Of a stretch of 64,000 bases of DNA, positions 45,120 through 57,200 are shown piece by piece. A program made the translations under genes and the position numbers. Each line of letters begins with the position of its first letter. Positions within the stretch are counted from its first letter, which is position 1. This stretch comes from Bugulina stolonifera. Taxonomy: Eukaryota > Bryozoa > Gymnolaemata > Cheilostomatida > Bugulidae. The stretch spans positions 12,864,391 to 12,928,390 of the forward strand of contig OW285195.1 in assembly GCA_935421135.1 (NCBI GenBank), given 5' to 3'. Under the pieces are notes generated by a model. The model had not been told where the DNA came from. It searched no databases and was given only the letters and a program-made list of their open reading frames with translations.

Positions 45120-46186
45120 GGGTTAGCTTAGGAACAAGGTGTTTGACTATGGCTGCAGACCATTAGTCTTCATGTTTGCGCAATCGATTATCTTGAGTCT
45201 CTATTCTAAGACATTTTTGTTTGTTATCTACTACCTTGTTATGTTTCTTCAGCTATACAAAGCTAATGCACAATACTTCCTTGGTATGCATGTAAGCCAT
45301 GAGTGGAACTCTAGTTAATAAAATGAGGACAAAAGAGGTAGCAAATATTATGTTGATCCTAATACACTACATCTGAATGCAAGGTTGGAAAATAAATATC
45401 TGCTATCGATTAGAAATAGTTGAGTAGGATGATGAAAACTAGAGGTCTAAAAAGGTTGAAAATTTTCTGGGAGTACGTGAAGGACTTACCTTCAAGCTTC
45501 TCCATTACCGTGGTGCTTTGTACTACTCCTTTAGCTTGAATTTCATACTCATCTAACTAATCCAACTCGAGGCCTTTCTATTGAACATGAAAATCATTAT
45601 AACACTCATAAACCTACTGTGAGCAGTGGATGACAGCTTTGCGTAAGAAAACAAAGTATTTGAAATAAGCTCTCATTTTCGCTACTTAACTTATGAATTG
45701 ACATGAATTTGTATTCGGAGACGACTTTATTCACATAATTACCGAAAACTGATCATATATCCGACAACAGTAAACACAAATAAAAGCTATTAATGGGTTG
45801 AATAAGAAGTCATTCAAGCTTTAAATTTGCCCAATTACAACAGACCAATTGTTGAAGTTTTCAGTTTCTGTTATTATAGTTTTGTAACCGGTTTGCAAAC
45901 TTCAAACTAATATAATTGCCAGCAAATGTTGCGTGTATGTCCAAAAGTTTAATGTTGTTATTAATGCAGCCCAAAAGGGAATGAAAAATCTCACAGAGTT
46001 ATTTTTAGATAGAAAGATTCACAGTAATGAATCTGTAGATACAATTAACTAATTATTGATGGGCATACATGTGGTAAGGGTTCCCATGGTAACGGTGAAA
46101 TGAATGGTCTATACACTCTGGGAGCTCTTCAGGTATTTGTTGCCCAACAGTAACATAGGACCAGGTTAGAAGAATTTTCTACTTAC

Positions 46187-48585
46187 CCCTGTTCTGTGAT
46201 ATTAGCCAGTCTGAAGTAAGTTTCAGTGTTATCCAATGAGAGTTCAATTCCGCAGAGCAGACAGGTGGTGTTTATATCACAGGAACGAGCCTATGATAAT
46301 AGATCATACTGAATGAAACTGCTCTGCCTTAGCTGTCAACTCATACTTTCAAAATAATATTTTGATGAATGCAAAGTGAGCTGAGAATAAGGTTTCTTGG
46401 CTAAAAGAATGTTTTCCATTTAAAAACCAAAACAAGGTAGGCAGACCTTTGCGTCACAGGAGAGTAAGGGAGACATCAGCTTGCTAAGTATGAGATTAAG
46501 AGACTTGCTTAAAGCATGTAGTCTCAACCGAACTGTAGATAAATAAGTGTAGGAGATGGTTGGAAATTTACACCAGCCAGTAATTGTTTTAAAGAATACA
46601 TCAAACCAGCACTGAGTACAAAAGTATTATAAAGTATGCAAAAGCATCGAAAGAATGCAGCCTAATGACGCATTTTATAATTTTAATCTACTAAACTAAC
46701 TTGACTAAATCATGCAGTACTATTTTATAGCAGAGTTTACAGCTGTGTAGGCAATGTAGCCTATATACAAGTGTGGCACCGAATACATTTGTGAGAGTTC
46801 TAGAGCTCTTACTATAAGATAAGCACTTGAATAAATCAATTTATGTTCAGAATGAGATGATAAAACAGTCGAACATCTGACTAGAGGATACTGTATGATA
46901 AGTCAAGTAGAAACGGAGAATCAGTGTTTTTTAACTGTTTATAAAAGCAACAGTTGTGCAGTAGATTTAACAGACAATTTCATAAAATAGTGACTAACTT
47001 TCAGGACAAACACAGCTTATGTACAAGCTGAGAAAGCACTCCGTAAGCATAACCACAACATTTACAAATCAATTGACACTTCATTTAGACTGTGTTAAAT
47101 CAAATACAGTAATTAATCAATATTCGATTAATTTGGGATATTAATAGAAATTAAATTTAAATTAAAGCTTGCAGAGTCTGCCCTGTATTGGGCCTACTGA
47201 CACTCTGTCGAATGTCATAAGAATACATACATGTATCTTATTATGCAATACTTCCCTTTGACTCACCAAATAAACGATCATGGCAACAAACAATGGATCT
47301 AGCTAGGTGATTAAGGCATACATTGGTATAAGTCTATTCTTGTCTAATAAGGTTACAAAGTCGTTGCAGGCTCCCAAATTCAAAGACAAATTAGTAATGC
47401 ATAAGTTAAACATGAACCAACTGGGAACGGTAAATTTGATGTGACATAGCAAAAAGACGAGACAAAACTAATTCAACCATTGAACCATGGTCTCACTAGG
47501 ACTGCTAGCAGAAAAATAATAAACGAAATTTACCTCAATAAACAAAACAGTATTGACTCACAAAAGTGTATGAGAATACAAATCTAGTCTAAAACTAGCC
47601 TACGCGCACCAATGTAAAATAACAATTGCTGAATAGGGCTGCGATAACCGAGGCAAGCATTATGATGAGCAATTGCCTCCGGCCAAGTTTCGCTAGGTGA
47701 GACATTTTATGCCATATTGTTGAGTTTTGTTAAGCTTGCAAAAATAGCAGTGAATATCGTAGTTTAAGGGATAGTGTGAGGCCTACTAATCTTAGTTCAG
47801 GAGAGCAATTACATACAATTATGTTGGGTACGTCCAACCAGCTTTAATTTTACTCAGAACGTTCTTGGTGTTTGCTGACAGAATGGGATAGTACACAGGA
47901 ACCACCAATAACATAAAGCACCCAGTCCAAGACCAGTTGCACCCTCAATCACAAAAGTCAAAGTGGGATTGACTATCGCACTCGCAGTCATTGGATTGGT
48001 TTACCTACTTCTAGCATAAGTATTAAAATTACTATGTTCAAATATTCTACAGAGAAGCATGAAAATTTAGTTTATAAGCCGTTAGGTCCACACACAAAAA
48101 ATAAAAACTTAATTTATTAATTTTGTTTTTAAATTAGGCTAAATTTAAAATCTATTTATCTATAAAATAATGATTTGATAATCTATTAATCTAATATAAC
48201 TATTTACTATGATAATTATTAAATTATTATAATCATAATAATTAATAATAATGATATAATAATAATAACAATAACCATAATTATTATTATAACTAATAAT
48301 ATAATAATTATGAGAATAACAAACAATCACAAGACAATGAACATCACATGATAATATGGTTAAATAAATATAAAATTACATTAACTTGACTTTTAATCTT
48401 CTCACTTGGCTTTAAATTTACTCTCAGAGAAATTGCATAAGCTTGGTTTAACTGAATTCAATTGTAAATTAAGTACGCATAATGATCATCATAGAAATAA
48501 CACAACATCTTACACCGTACCTCTCTACTAGTGAGCTTGTGTCGCAGTTGACAAACTTCTACGATGCACTTTCTGTTTAGCTGAA
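46187..48585 (-). CDS. Three exons of an unidentified gene
   Basis: Transcript order: 48585-48521 (QLNRKCIVEVCQLRHKLTSR, phase 0 end), 46532-46447 (RLRLHALSKSLNLILSKLMS and onward to PLLSCDAK, phase 0 end), 46290-46187 (ARSCDINTTCLLCGIELSLD and NTETYFRLANITEQ). All have good acceptors (CTTTCAG, ATCTACAG, ATCATAG) and donors (GTACGG, GTCTGC, GTAAGT). The last two join in phase. Between the first two, at least one exon is missing because phases 0 and 1 do not meet. Cysteine spacing C-x6-C-x5-C-x2-C across the last junction (SCDAKARSCDINTTCLLCG) could bind zinc. I do not recognise the family. Confidence 0.4.
47866..48019. other. Short region open on both strands with hydrophobic products
   Basis: The plus-strand frame ends VKVGLTIALAVIGLVYLLLA then TAA near 48019, the form of a tail-anchored membrane protein C-terminus. 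The minus-strand frame from an ATG near 47990 reads MTASAIVNPTLTFVIEGATG and continues to GLGALCYWWFLCTIPF, also membrane-like. Only one, or neither, can be real. No flanking exon settles it. Confidence 0.25.
48110..48365. repeat. A/T-only low-complexity block
   Basis: Long runs made of AAT, ATT and TAA triplets with almost no G or C. A similar block lies at 49080-49280. These flank the divergent space between the minus-strand exons at 46-48 kb and the ELYS gene. Confidence 0.85.
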
Positions 48586-49603
48586 CTGAAAGTTTATAGT
48601 GCCTACTGTCGGCACAGCGCTGTTATTTCGACTATATTGCGTGATTGTCGTATACCGGATATACTATGAGGGGACCATTGTTCATACTTGCAAGGAAAAT
48701 TGAAAACAATAATTTATAAAAAATTGAGTGTAGTAAATATTAATATAGAACAATTCTAAATAGAATGTCATAACTTTTGTAAGTGCTGTTTTAACTGAAT
48801 TATATTTAGCCATACCTAGTATACACTCAAAAGAGGATAAGCAGCAAGTATTTGGTTAATCTTTAATGAATGAATTTCTTATAAATTAAATTTGTCACAC
48901 TGACCGTCACTGTCATGTGCTTGTGATTTATTATTATGATTATTATCCATGATGGTTGATGATGAGGATCATCATCATCATTCATGGTTTTATGGATGAT
49001 GTTCATGAGTGAATTATTGACTCAATGGGACTCATATTGCTTTTTCTTTCTTTAGAAGTCTAACTGAGCTTATTTTTTTCTGTGAGTTCTATAGTAGGCC
49101 TAATAAAATAAAATAAAAATTAAATTAAAAATAAATAACTTTAATTTATATAGTAATAACATATATTCATGCAAAAAAGAATTATTGTAATTATAATAAT
49201 GATTTTATTATATTATTGTTTAATTATACCATCATATTATTTTAATATTAAATATATAATATATATTTGTAATGTAATTATACTTCGAGTAGCCTAAATG
49301 TTAAATGAATTGTTTATAAAATTTGCAATATGTCAAATAAGAATGAAACACATTTGGTATCATTTAATTGCTATCATGTTGGTTATTGTTGACGTAGGAG
49401 TCACCAGCTATAAATCTGTTTTGGGTAATATATTTAACTTCTCTGCACTAAACCGGCTTGTCATTGGGTCATGCTTGGCAAGTGTAAGGGTGACCTTTAT
49501 TCATGATCATTGCTTGCCGTATTTTAACACAACAGACTGACTACTTGAGAACAATTCTAGTCTCATTATCATTGGTAACTAGTGGTGTAATTTTATGTTG
49601 CAG

Positions 49604-49634
49604 ACTACTTTGATTGGCCACATCAATATTAAGC
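49604..49634 (+). other. Probable 5' UTR part of the first ELYS coding exon
   Basis: TTTTATGTTGCAG (ending 49603) is a good acceptor just upstream of the chosen ATG, and in-frame TGA lies between them. The coding start is therefore 49635, and a non-coding exon is expected further upstream. Confidence 0.5.
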
Positions 49635-52600
49635 ATGAATGAACAGGTGGCAGGAAGTGTAGAGAAACCAGCACAGTTTGATGCTGCACTGTCACTTGAT
49701 ACCCCTGAAGTGCGAGGCTTGTTCTCAGCAGGTAGGACCGACATGTACATCAAACAGGTCGTACTAGTGCCATCACGGCATATTAGTTGGTTCCATCTTT
49801 GAGTTCGGTTGATCAAGGATCAAAATCACGAATTACAATCTATAACCTTTGCATCACTTTGATAATAACAGTGTATAGTTTTCTATTCAGATGGAGAGTA
49901 CAGCTACCTGTATGACGGTCCATTACTGAGGGTATTCGCTGCCAATGGGGAATCTGTAAGTCAAGTGGACTTCTCTAAACTGGACACGTCCAACAACGGA
50001 AGTAACAGTGATCAACTTCCTAGTATAACTTGTGTAGCACCTTTTAATAAAGTGAACATTCTAGTCGGTCTGCATGACTCATTGCATACTGGGCATCTCT
50101 ACCTCTTTAATGTTGTCATATGTAAAGTGCTGCGGTCTATAGCCATACCTTATGGGGTAAGTACATATTTCATAGATTTTAGACTCTATACAATAACTTA
50201 TTTGGTTTGCGGTCTTGTAAGCGACTTTTGTGTGAATATGAATGCATTCTCGTAACAAACAGCCAAATTTTTACTATCAGCAAGTTGTGTGGATGTGTTT
50301 GACCATCACGAGTCATTATCAGATCATCAGAGTTTGTAATACTGCTAGTCCACTTCTCATTGGCCTGTGAATAGAATAAGGTGTCGTTTATTTATTTATG
50401 ACATAGTTGTGCATGTAGTTTGCTGCTTGTATTTTCTAGGTCACGAGTGTGGAGACTATATATAACGACTCTGACTGTAACAGTGTACCTTATCTATCAT
50501 CAGAGCTAAAGGCTTTCTCTGGACTAGTAGCCTGTGGTACCAAACAGGGTCATATTTTCCTAATTGGTAAGTTTACCCCTGATCTCAGTCTACTATCTGC
50601 CGGTGTTCTTGTTCATTTGTTACATATTAAATAAATTATTGTGATGGACTGAGTAGAGTAGGCTTTGGTGATTTGCTCTGAAAATTTTCAAGATGGAGAC
50701 AATCAATATGGCTACCCAAGACTTAGTTTATAAGTAATTGATGACTTCGTTTATCATTTCATAGACATGCTGTTAGATCAGGAAGTGGTTGCTTCCCCTC
50801 CCCTACAGTTGCACAGGATCGAAGTGTCGGATGAGATGGTTTTACCGGACAGACAAGGGCTTCTTTCCTCCAATCACAAAGCTGCGGCGTACTCTTTGGC
50901 CTGTACAGAGAATCCTGAGTACTTCAACTATATGTCTACATCGCAGCAAGTCTTGCACTACGTTACACTAGGTAATCACCACTTCCATTGTTGCTGGATA
51001 TTTTATTAAGCCCACATGAATGTCGCGAAGCAATGTTCTATTGGGAGACTTGGTCAGATAGATGCTTCTCGAATATTGTAGTGGATATTATTAGTTATCA
51101 CTTTTGAGTTATTTTTCTGCTTGTGAATTTGGTTCTATCTTGGCCGCTCAAATGTCAAGGCTTGTTGTTTTGTTGCTTTCTCATCACTAACAATTTGGAC
51201 GTTCTGTTCCCTCAGAGGATGTTTATATATCCTGTCTCAAGTTCCTGCCACAGCTGGGTACTCTCTGTGTAGGATACAACTTTGGATCGTATCAGCTCTG
51301 GAATATGGATCCACTGGTATTGGAGTAAGTGGTTACTAAAAATGTTTTGTATTCTACATAATCATATGTATGCATGGATATTCAAAGTACGATTAGAGCT
51401 TCGCCAGTAACTATATTTACTACCATCAGACAGTTCAATGAATTGATTTCAAATTCATGTCAAAAGTTAATAAGTGATTTTACTCATTGAGGCTTGAAAA
51501 TTAGCTAATATGTAGTTTCGGAAATTATTTCTTCCGGTGTTATAATTAGAGTCCTGAATCCTTGAGACTTTGTAAAATGTGACTTCACTAATTTTTGCCT
51601 GTAACTTTTCTATGAATACTGAGGATATAGTGAATACATGTCCTTTATAGTTTCTCAAGTCCTGTGGAGGATGGAGCACTTCCTGTTAGTCATTTCTCCT
51701 ATCAGGAACCAGAGAATGATCCACGCCCCTTCTGCTATCTGTGGACCGCTAGGTGTACGGGCATTCCCTCCGCCTCCCTTAATGATAGCATGCAGGAGTA
51801 CGTTGTTGGAGCTATGGCTAATATAAGCCTCTATCAGCTCACCTTCATAGAAAGGACTTATACTACAGATGGTGCTACTCTTTTCAAGGTATAGTGACAT
51901 GGTTATTGGATTGCCCTGATGTTATGGTGAGCCTGTTGACCTGTAGACGGCCAACTTCTTTCTTACTTTCTCTGTTGCCTGGTTATACTCAATATCAACT
52001 GACCTGTGAATCAAGTTATTTTAAAGTGCAGTTCCAAAATTAGCGTTCTGCGAGATATCTTGGTTAACCTGGAAACTATAGGGAAGCAATTTTTGTGACC
52101 AGCATTGCAAAAGCTATTCATTGGAAACACTCATAATCATCAGGCTGACGTTTTAATTTTCATAATGTTGGACTATTTTGATTCTCTTTTATGTGCAGGA
52201 TCTAGCTCAGGTGGGCTGTGTGTTGGATCATCAGCTAGCACCTGAAGAGGATGTGCTCACTAGCTGGGTGGTGTCATTCACCACACTCAGTAACATCAAG
52301 TCACTGAAGAGCCAGGAGGAAGATAGTAAACTAGGTGATTACCAGTCCACTAGTCAATCAGCTGTGTGTTCATAACAGTAAATAGCAGACTCAATATATA
52401 GGCTACTTTAGATCTGCTATATTATGTAATGTAATGATATTTTGCTTCCTGATTATGTTATCAGTTTAGTAATTGTAATTAGGCACCCAGCTATCCCGAC
52501 CAAGTAGAATCTTACATAGTTACGTTCTTAATAAACGAGGGAGAACGCTTATTTTCTGTGGCCTTATTGTAAATAATTTCGCCGTTAAAAGCATTGTCAT

Positions 52601-54279
52601 TGTTGATGTGTATGTATGCCTAGAGGATCATATTCTAGTCTAAAAACTACATATTTGCTGTCATGTGTGCATGACTATTGCGGTCCTTCTGTAGAATTCC
52701 TACCTGACGACAGCTTCATGACCTTAATATCATGGAGGGTGAGGTATACAGATAACACCATCACCTCGCACTTTGCACTCTTTGATATAAATAGATGGTA
52801 CAATGCACGGATGCCAGCTCAAATCAGGTAACATATCGTCTACTATCTACCTTTTTCTCTTTAATGTAGTATTTGAAGGGCTTTGGTCTGTGCATATGAC
52901 TGTAGATGTTACCAGGTGGTTCTAAAACTTGGAATTTTCTCTCTCAGGACCTTGCAACCCACAAACAGTGAATAGTTGATAAGTCAAAGTCATAATATGC
53001 AACCCACCGGCAGTGTTGAAATTTATTACCTTTAAACTGTAGAACCAGAAGATTTCAGTAACTAGCTGGGTACATTACGTTATGACGCTCCACCCTGCAT
53101 AGGCTGTCGTTTCTATAACCCATCATGTCACATCATATTGTAGCTTACAAATTCTACTTCACTTCCAGAATGGGAAGACGATTATCATAAATGTCTTCGC
53201 TATCAATACACCGCCACGCCATATGATGCATATTTAGACTGGGATGGAATTTGGTTGAGCACTATTGGATATGAACAGGAGCTTGTGACACAAGTTCAGC
53301 TTCCTGTTCTCTCCTAATTAGACTTGACTCTGGCTCTAACTTCAAACATGCTATTAAACATCGCTGTTCTGCAATGTGATTCTGCTTTATCCTTTGTCAT
53401 AACTTTGAGGTTCCTGGTGACATTACTAATATTATGATTACAATGTATGTACATGTGTGTATGAGAGAGTAATGCAACATCCACACGGCCAACGCTAACC
53501 ACAATGTGGTTAGCTATTACTATACTATAGCTGGCGTGTTAGTTAGCGGCGGGGTTTAAAGTTCAGGTTGTTGAACTCGTTGACCCCTACCGCTCACTGG
53601 AGCGTGTCACTATATAATGTAGTTGTGGTTAGCGGTGGCCGCTAGCCGCTAGTAGTTGGTATAAATGGCAGTGTGAATGTTGCATTACTGTGTAATATAT
53701 TAGATTTTATTTTCAGGAAGTGGGATGAGTACTGGTAACTAATTAGTCTATACTGCTCTGTTTATTGCTATTATATCATTCTATTAAGTTGGCGCTAAGG
53801 CTATGCATGAAAGCCTGCGACTGTGTATAGCATAGGCTGGGACTGCCCCATTCTTTTGGTTACTAACATTCATACTGGGCATTGCCCGCTCTGTTAATTA
53901 CTAACATTCATACTGGGTACTGGTCTATCACTACTCAAGTCTATTTAAGATGAGAGATACTCCCAACAACTGGATTGTATAGGTGATGGGGCACAATTCA
54001 TTATTACGTTACCAGTCATCAGTTAAGTGAAACTATGTGAAACTAGTTCCTATTACTAACATGATGTAAATAATAACTAGGTAAGTATAATTCGTATCAT
54101 ATATACATGTAGGTGGTATCAAGGATGGTGTCCCTATTTCTCTCAATATTCATTTGATGATGCTGTCGGTGACAAGCCATGTCTAGACCTTCACCTCGAC
54201 ACCACCACCATATCCTGTTACAAGTGTCCCAAATTGAGGAAACTAGAGAGGTTCCAGTTCCCTGCGTCTCTTAGTTTCC
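49635..54279 (+). CDS. AHCTF1: ELYS N-terminal beta-propeller exons 1-9
   Basis: Residues about 1-493. Repeated beta-rich segments with hydrophobic-glycine patterns fit the seven-bladed propeller known for vertebrate ELYS: LFNVVICKVLRSIAIPYG, FSGLVACGTKQGHIFLID, LPQLGTLCVGYNFGSYQLWN. The best-conserved blocks are SYQEPENDP (near residue 286) and FALFDINRWY (near 421). Exon 8 uses the acceptor CTTCTGTAG at 52694; the longer upstream open frame is not needed. In vertebrates the propeller helps anchor ELYS at the pore and nucleosome. Confidence 0.9.
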
Positions 54280-57200
54280 GTAAGCTACTTTATGCCTATT
54301 TAAGGCAATTCATTCCATTTCTGACAAGTTTTGTGTTACAATCTACAGTCGTATCGTGCACCAGTTTAGCATGATGCTGCAAATTCAGGATGTTTTCACC
54401 TTGTATCTATAAAGTAGTGTCTCTGGTATCAATACTAAACTCGAACGGTACTTCGATAAGAGCATATCAGGGTTCTCCTGGAGTTATGTTCTCATATAGT
54501 TATTGTCTGGTTTATCTCTGCTATGTGAGACGTGTCACATCCTGTTAAGAATAAACATGACTTTTAGAGCATTCTCTGAGACTTCATTAATCTAATAAAA
54601 CTGCCTCCCCTTGACGCAGTTCTTTTGTTTACTATATTCAACAGAAGTAAAGTTGCTGTTACCAATGTGCCATGTAACACTCAACTGTAATGGGCTTCAG
54701 AGGCAAGCCTTACTTGACGTCGTGGCATGTGGACCTGAGGCTGTCTCTCAGCCAGCAGAGGCATTTAAGCTTTTTCATTCTGCTGGTCTTATTGACAACA
54801 ACACGACTGATACGGTATGTACATCGATAAACGTTCCAAGTGTAGCAGTGCTGATCTAAACCCCATGTATTTAGATTTTCTCTATGTTAATACCACATGC
54901 CACTGACTTTGGTATATCACTAAATTGTCTTTCCAGTACAAATGGGATTGTAGGGGAAGACAACTACAAGTTTCCTTTTTACTTAAATTATACAAATGTT
55001 TCAACATATAGAATGTAGATTAGTTTTACGCTAGTGCTGATCAATTGATTCAACTGTAAGACTCAATCAAATTAACTACAGTAAAATGATTCATCCAAAA
55101 TATTCTAATCTTAAACATAAGTTTTATTGCGGATTCCCCCAGAAGGTTTCAGTATATTGGTACAAGATGTATTATATGATTATGTGATTGGCCTTACAAT
55201 GCATTGGCCTGTTTACCTGTATATTACTTTGTCGTTACGTTTCAGGTAGTACAAAGGAAGAGTCTGCTAACTACCCTCCTGCTCCACACACACTTAGAGT
55301 TTATTACTAGCTGTACACTGGAATATGCCAAGGCTGGTGAGAGCCATTTTAATAGTCTAGTGACTATTTTATATAAAGTATTTCTTTTGTTTATGGAAAG
55401 CGCAGGACTCCTGGTCATTTTATTCGTCTATTTCACACTGCAAATATCTGATAATATTGATATATTGACGGTTTGTCTCTCGATAACAGTTTCGTAGTAA
55501 TAATAGTCACATAGTTTGAGATTTTGTTTAAGCTGAAGTTGTCTTCTCTTTTGTGCAAAGAAAAGAACATTTGAATATTGTCATACTGTCGGAATCAATT
55601 CTCAAACTCTTATGCCGGTACTGTGTATCAGTTTTAGCATCTTTACTTGCATGCATTGTGTTTGTTTGTAGAGGTAAAGGGGAAGAAGGGGTTATCTGTA
55701 GAGTTTATCGTAGACTGGGTGTGGGAAAGACTGCAGAATGTGGTTTACCAGTTTGATAAAGAATGTAAGAGCTATTGATAGTAGTACATTGCACTTACTA
55801 TTAACTGCGATACTGTTATATCGATGCAGCATATAGTACTATTCACTGCGATACTGTTATATCGATACAGCATGTAGTACTATTCACTGCGATACTGTTA
55901 TACTTGGGAGTCTGTTACTATCAGTATCCTATAGTATGTTGATACCATCTTGGTGTTGGAATTTGTGAAATCTTAGACTCTTAGATGTTGCCGTTGGGTT
56001 GGTTTTTAAGTCCCAGGGCTACTTTTCCATGACTCATCATTTATTAATATTTACATGACTATCTTACCTGCCCATACAAAATCTAAGTCTACTAATAATA
56101 TTATTGTCATGTAATGGTCACTTTTTATTGGTGATCAGCGGTCACCTAGATACAGCTCTGTAGTTATATGCTGCATATTTCCCTCAGGTGCTGTTCTATA
56201 TGACTGGTCAGGGTCGGGTGTAGATACAGCCCTAAGGCAGACAATTATCTCCTCTATAACTCAGGCTAGAAACATACACACTGTGCTGCGTCAGGTTTTC
56301 CTGTTGAAACAAAGACATCAAAAGCTAGAGCTCGGTGGGTTTAGTTCAGGGTTAGCTTATAAATCAGTGTACAATGCATGCTAGACCTATCTAACCATAA
56401 TCGTTGTCAACTAGAGTTAGTCCTGTATCCTGTATGGCTGGTTATGGGGACATGGTTGTGAATCTAAAGGCACTGTATACCTTCCTGCTATTTTACCAGA
56501 AATTTAATAAATTACTATTTTCTAATATTTATTCATATGATAGATGGTTTTCACTAGTCTAAAATTACTATCACTGCCTTACAGGAAGTACGCCCATTGA
56601 GGAGAGGTTGGCAGTGGTGGAGACTAGACTACTCCATATGGGGGTTGTGTGGTGGTGTGTAAGTAGGGGTCTCCTACCAGAAGTACGGGAGGACATGAAG
56701 GTCCCCTCGTCCTTTAGCTACCCTTGCTCTACCCTCCGAAGATCCTATAATAACTATCACTCACAGTTACTCATGTCGGAAACTACAGGGTAAGGGGAAC
56801 ATAAAACTGCTTGTTGTGCTGTAGGTTATACTAGTCTTGATGTATGTACTACCTAAATATTGTCATAATAGTGGTTTCGTTTTAACGATGTTTTATTTAT
56901 TTCCTACTCGTGTGCTTTTATTTGTGTTCTGTCTAAATGTTATTGTATTAAAGTTGTTATGTCCTTCAGTAATACCAGTCCAGAGATGATGGTAGATTTG
57001 TTAGCCAAAGATCTAGGAACACAGCTTGTTACTATGTACAAGTTAGAGGAGGGTAGTAATAGATACCCTCCTCCTAGTATCAAGGTAAGTGGGCTCTAAC
57101 ACGTGTAACATTTAGTTGTAAGAGTTGAGTTAATATGGAGACACTGGGTTGTTTTTGTGTAATCTAAATGTTCTAATTTTAAGGAGTTGTCCTCTTTATG

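Larger units (their letters stand above)
38100..46186. other. No gene recognised; long intergenic stretch
   Basis: I find no exon chain here. Isolated open stretches exist. At 43350-43500 both strands are open for about 45 codons, with AATAAA on the plus strand shortly after the plus-strand stop. At 45490-45560 there is a minus-strand frame (LDEYEIQAKGVVQSTTVMEK) with good splice sites. None can be joined to a gene with confidence. Repeats: a hairpin at 40252-40299 and a tandem repeat at 45045-45119. Confidence 0.4.

Noticed and set aside
44803..45166. Opposite open frames of 90-99 codons, one with a signal-peptide-like start
   Set aside because: The hydrophobic and Ala/Arg/Ser-rich parts come from the 15-bp minisatellite at 45045-45119, not from a gene.
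46065..46186. Continuation of the minus-strand gene past 46187, either unspliced or through a 60-bp intron
   Set aside because: Direct read-through meets an early stop, and the alternative acceptor has no pyrimidine tract. Two different frames look equally possible, so no exon was called.
52616..52694. Extension of ELYS exon 8 upstream
   Set aside because: The open frame is longer, but the acceptor at 52694 keeps phase with exon 7 and begins at the conserved part of the propeller.
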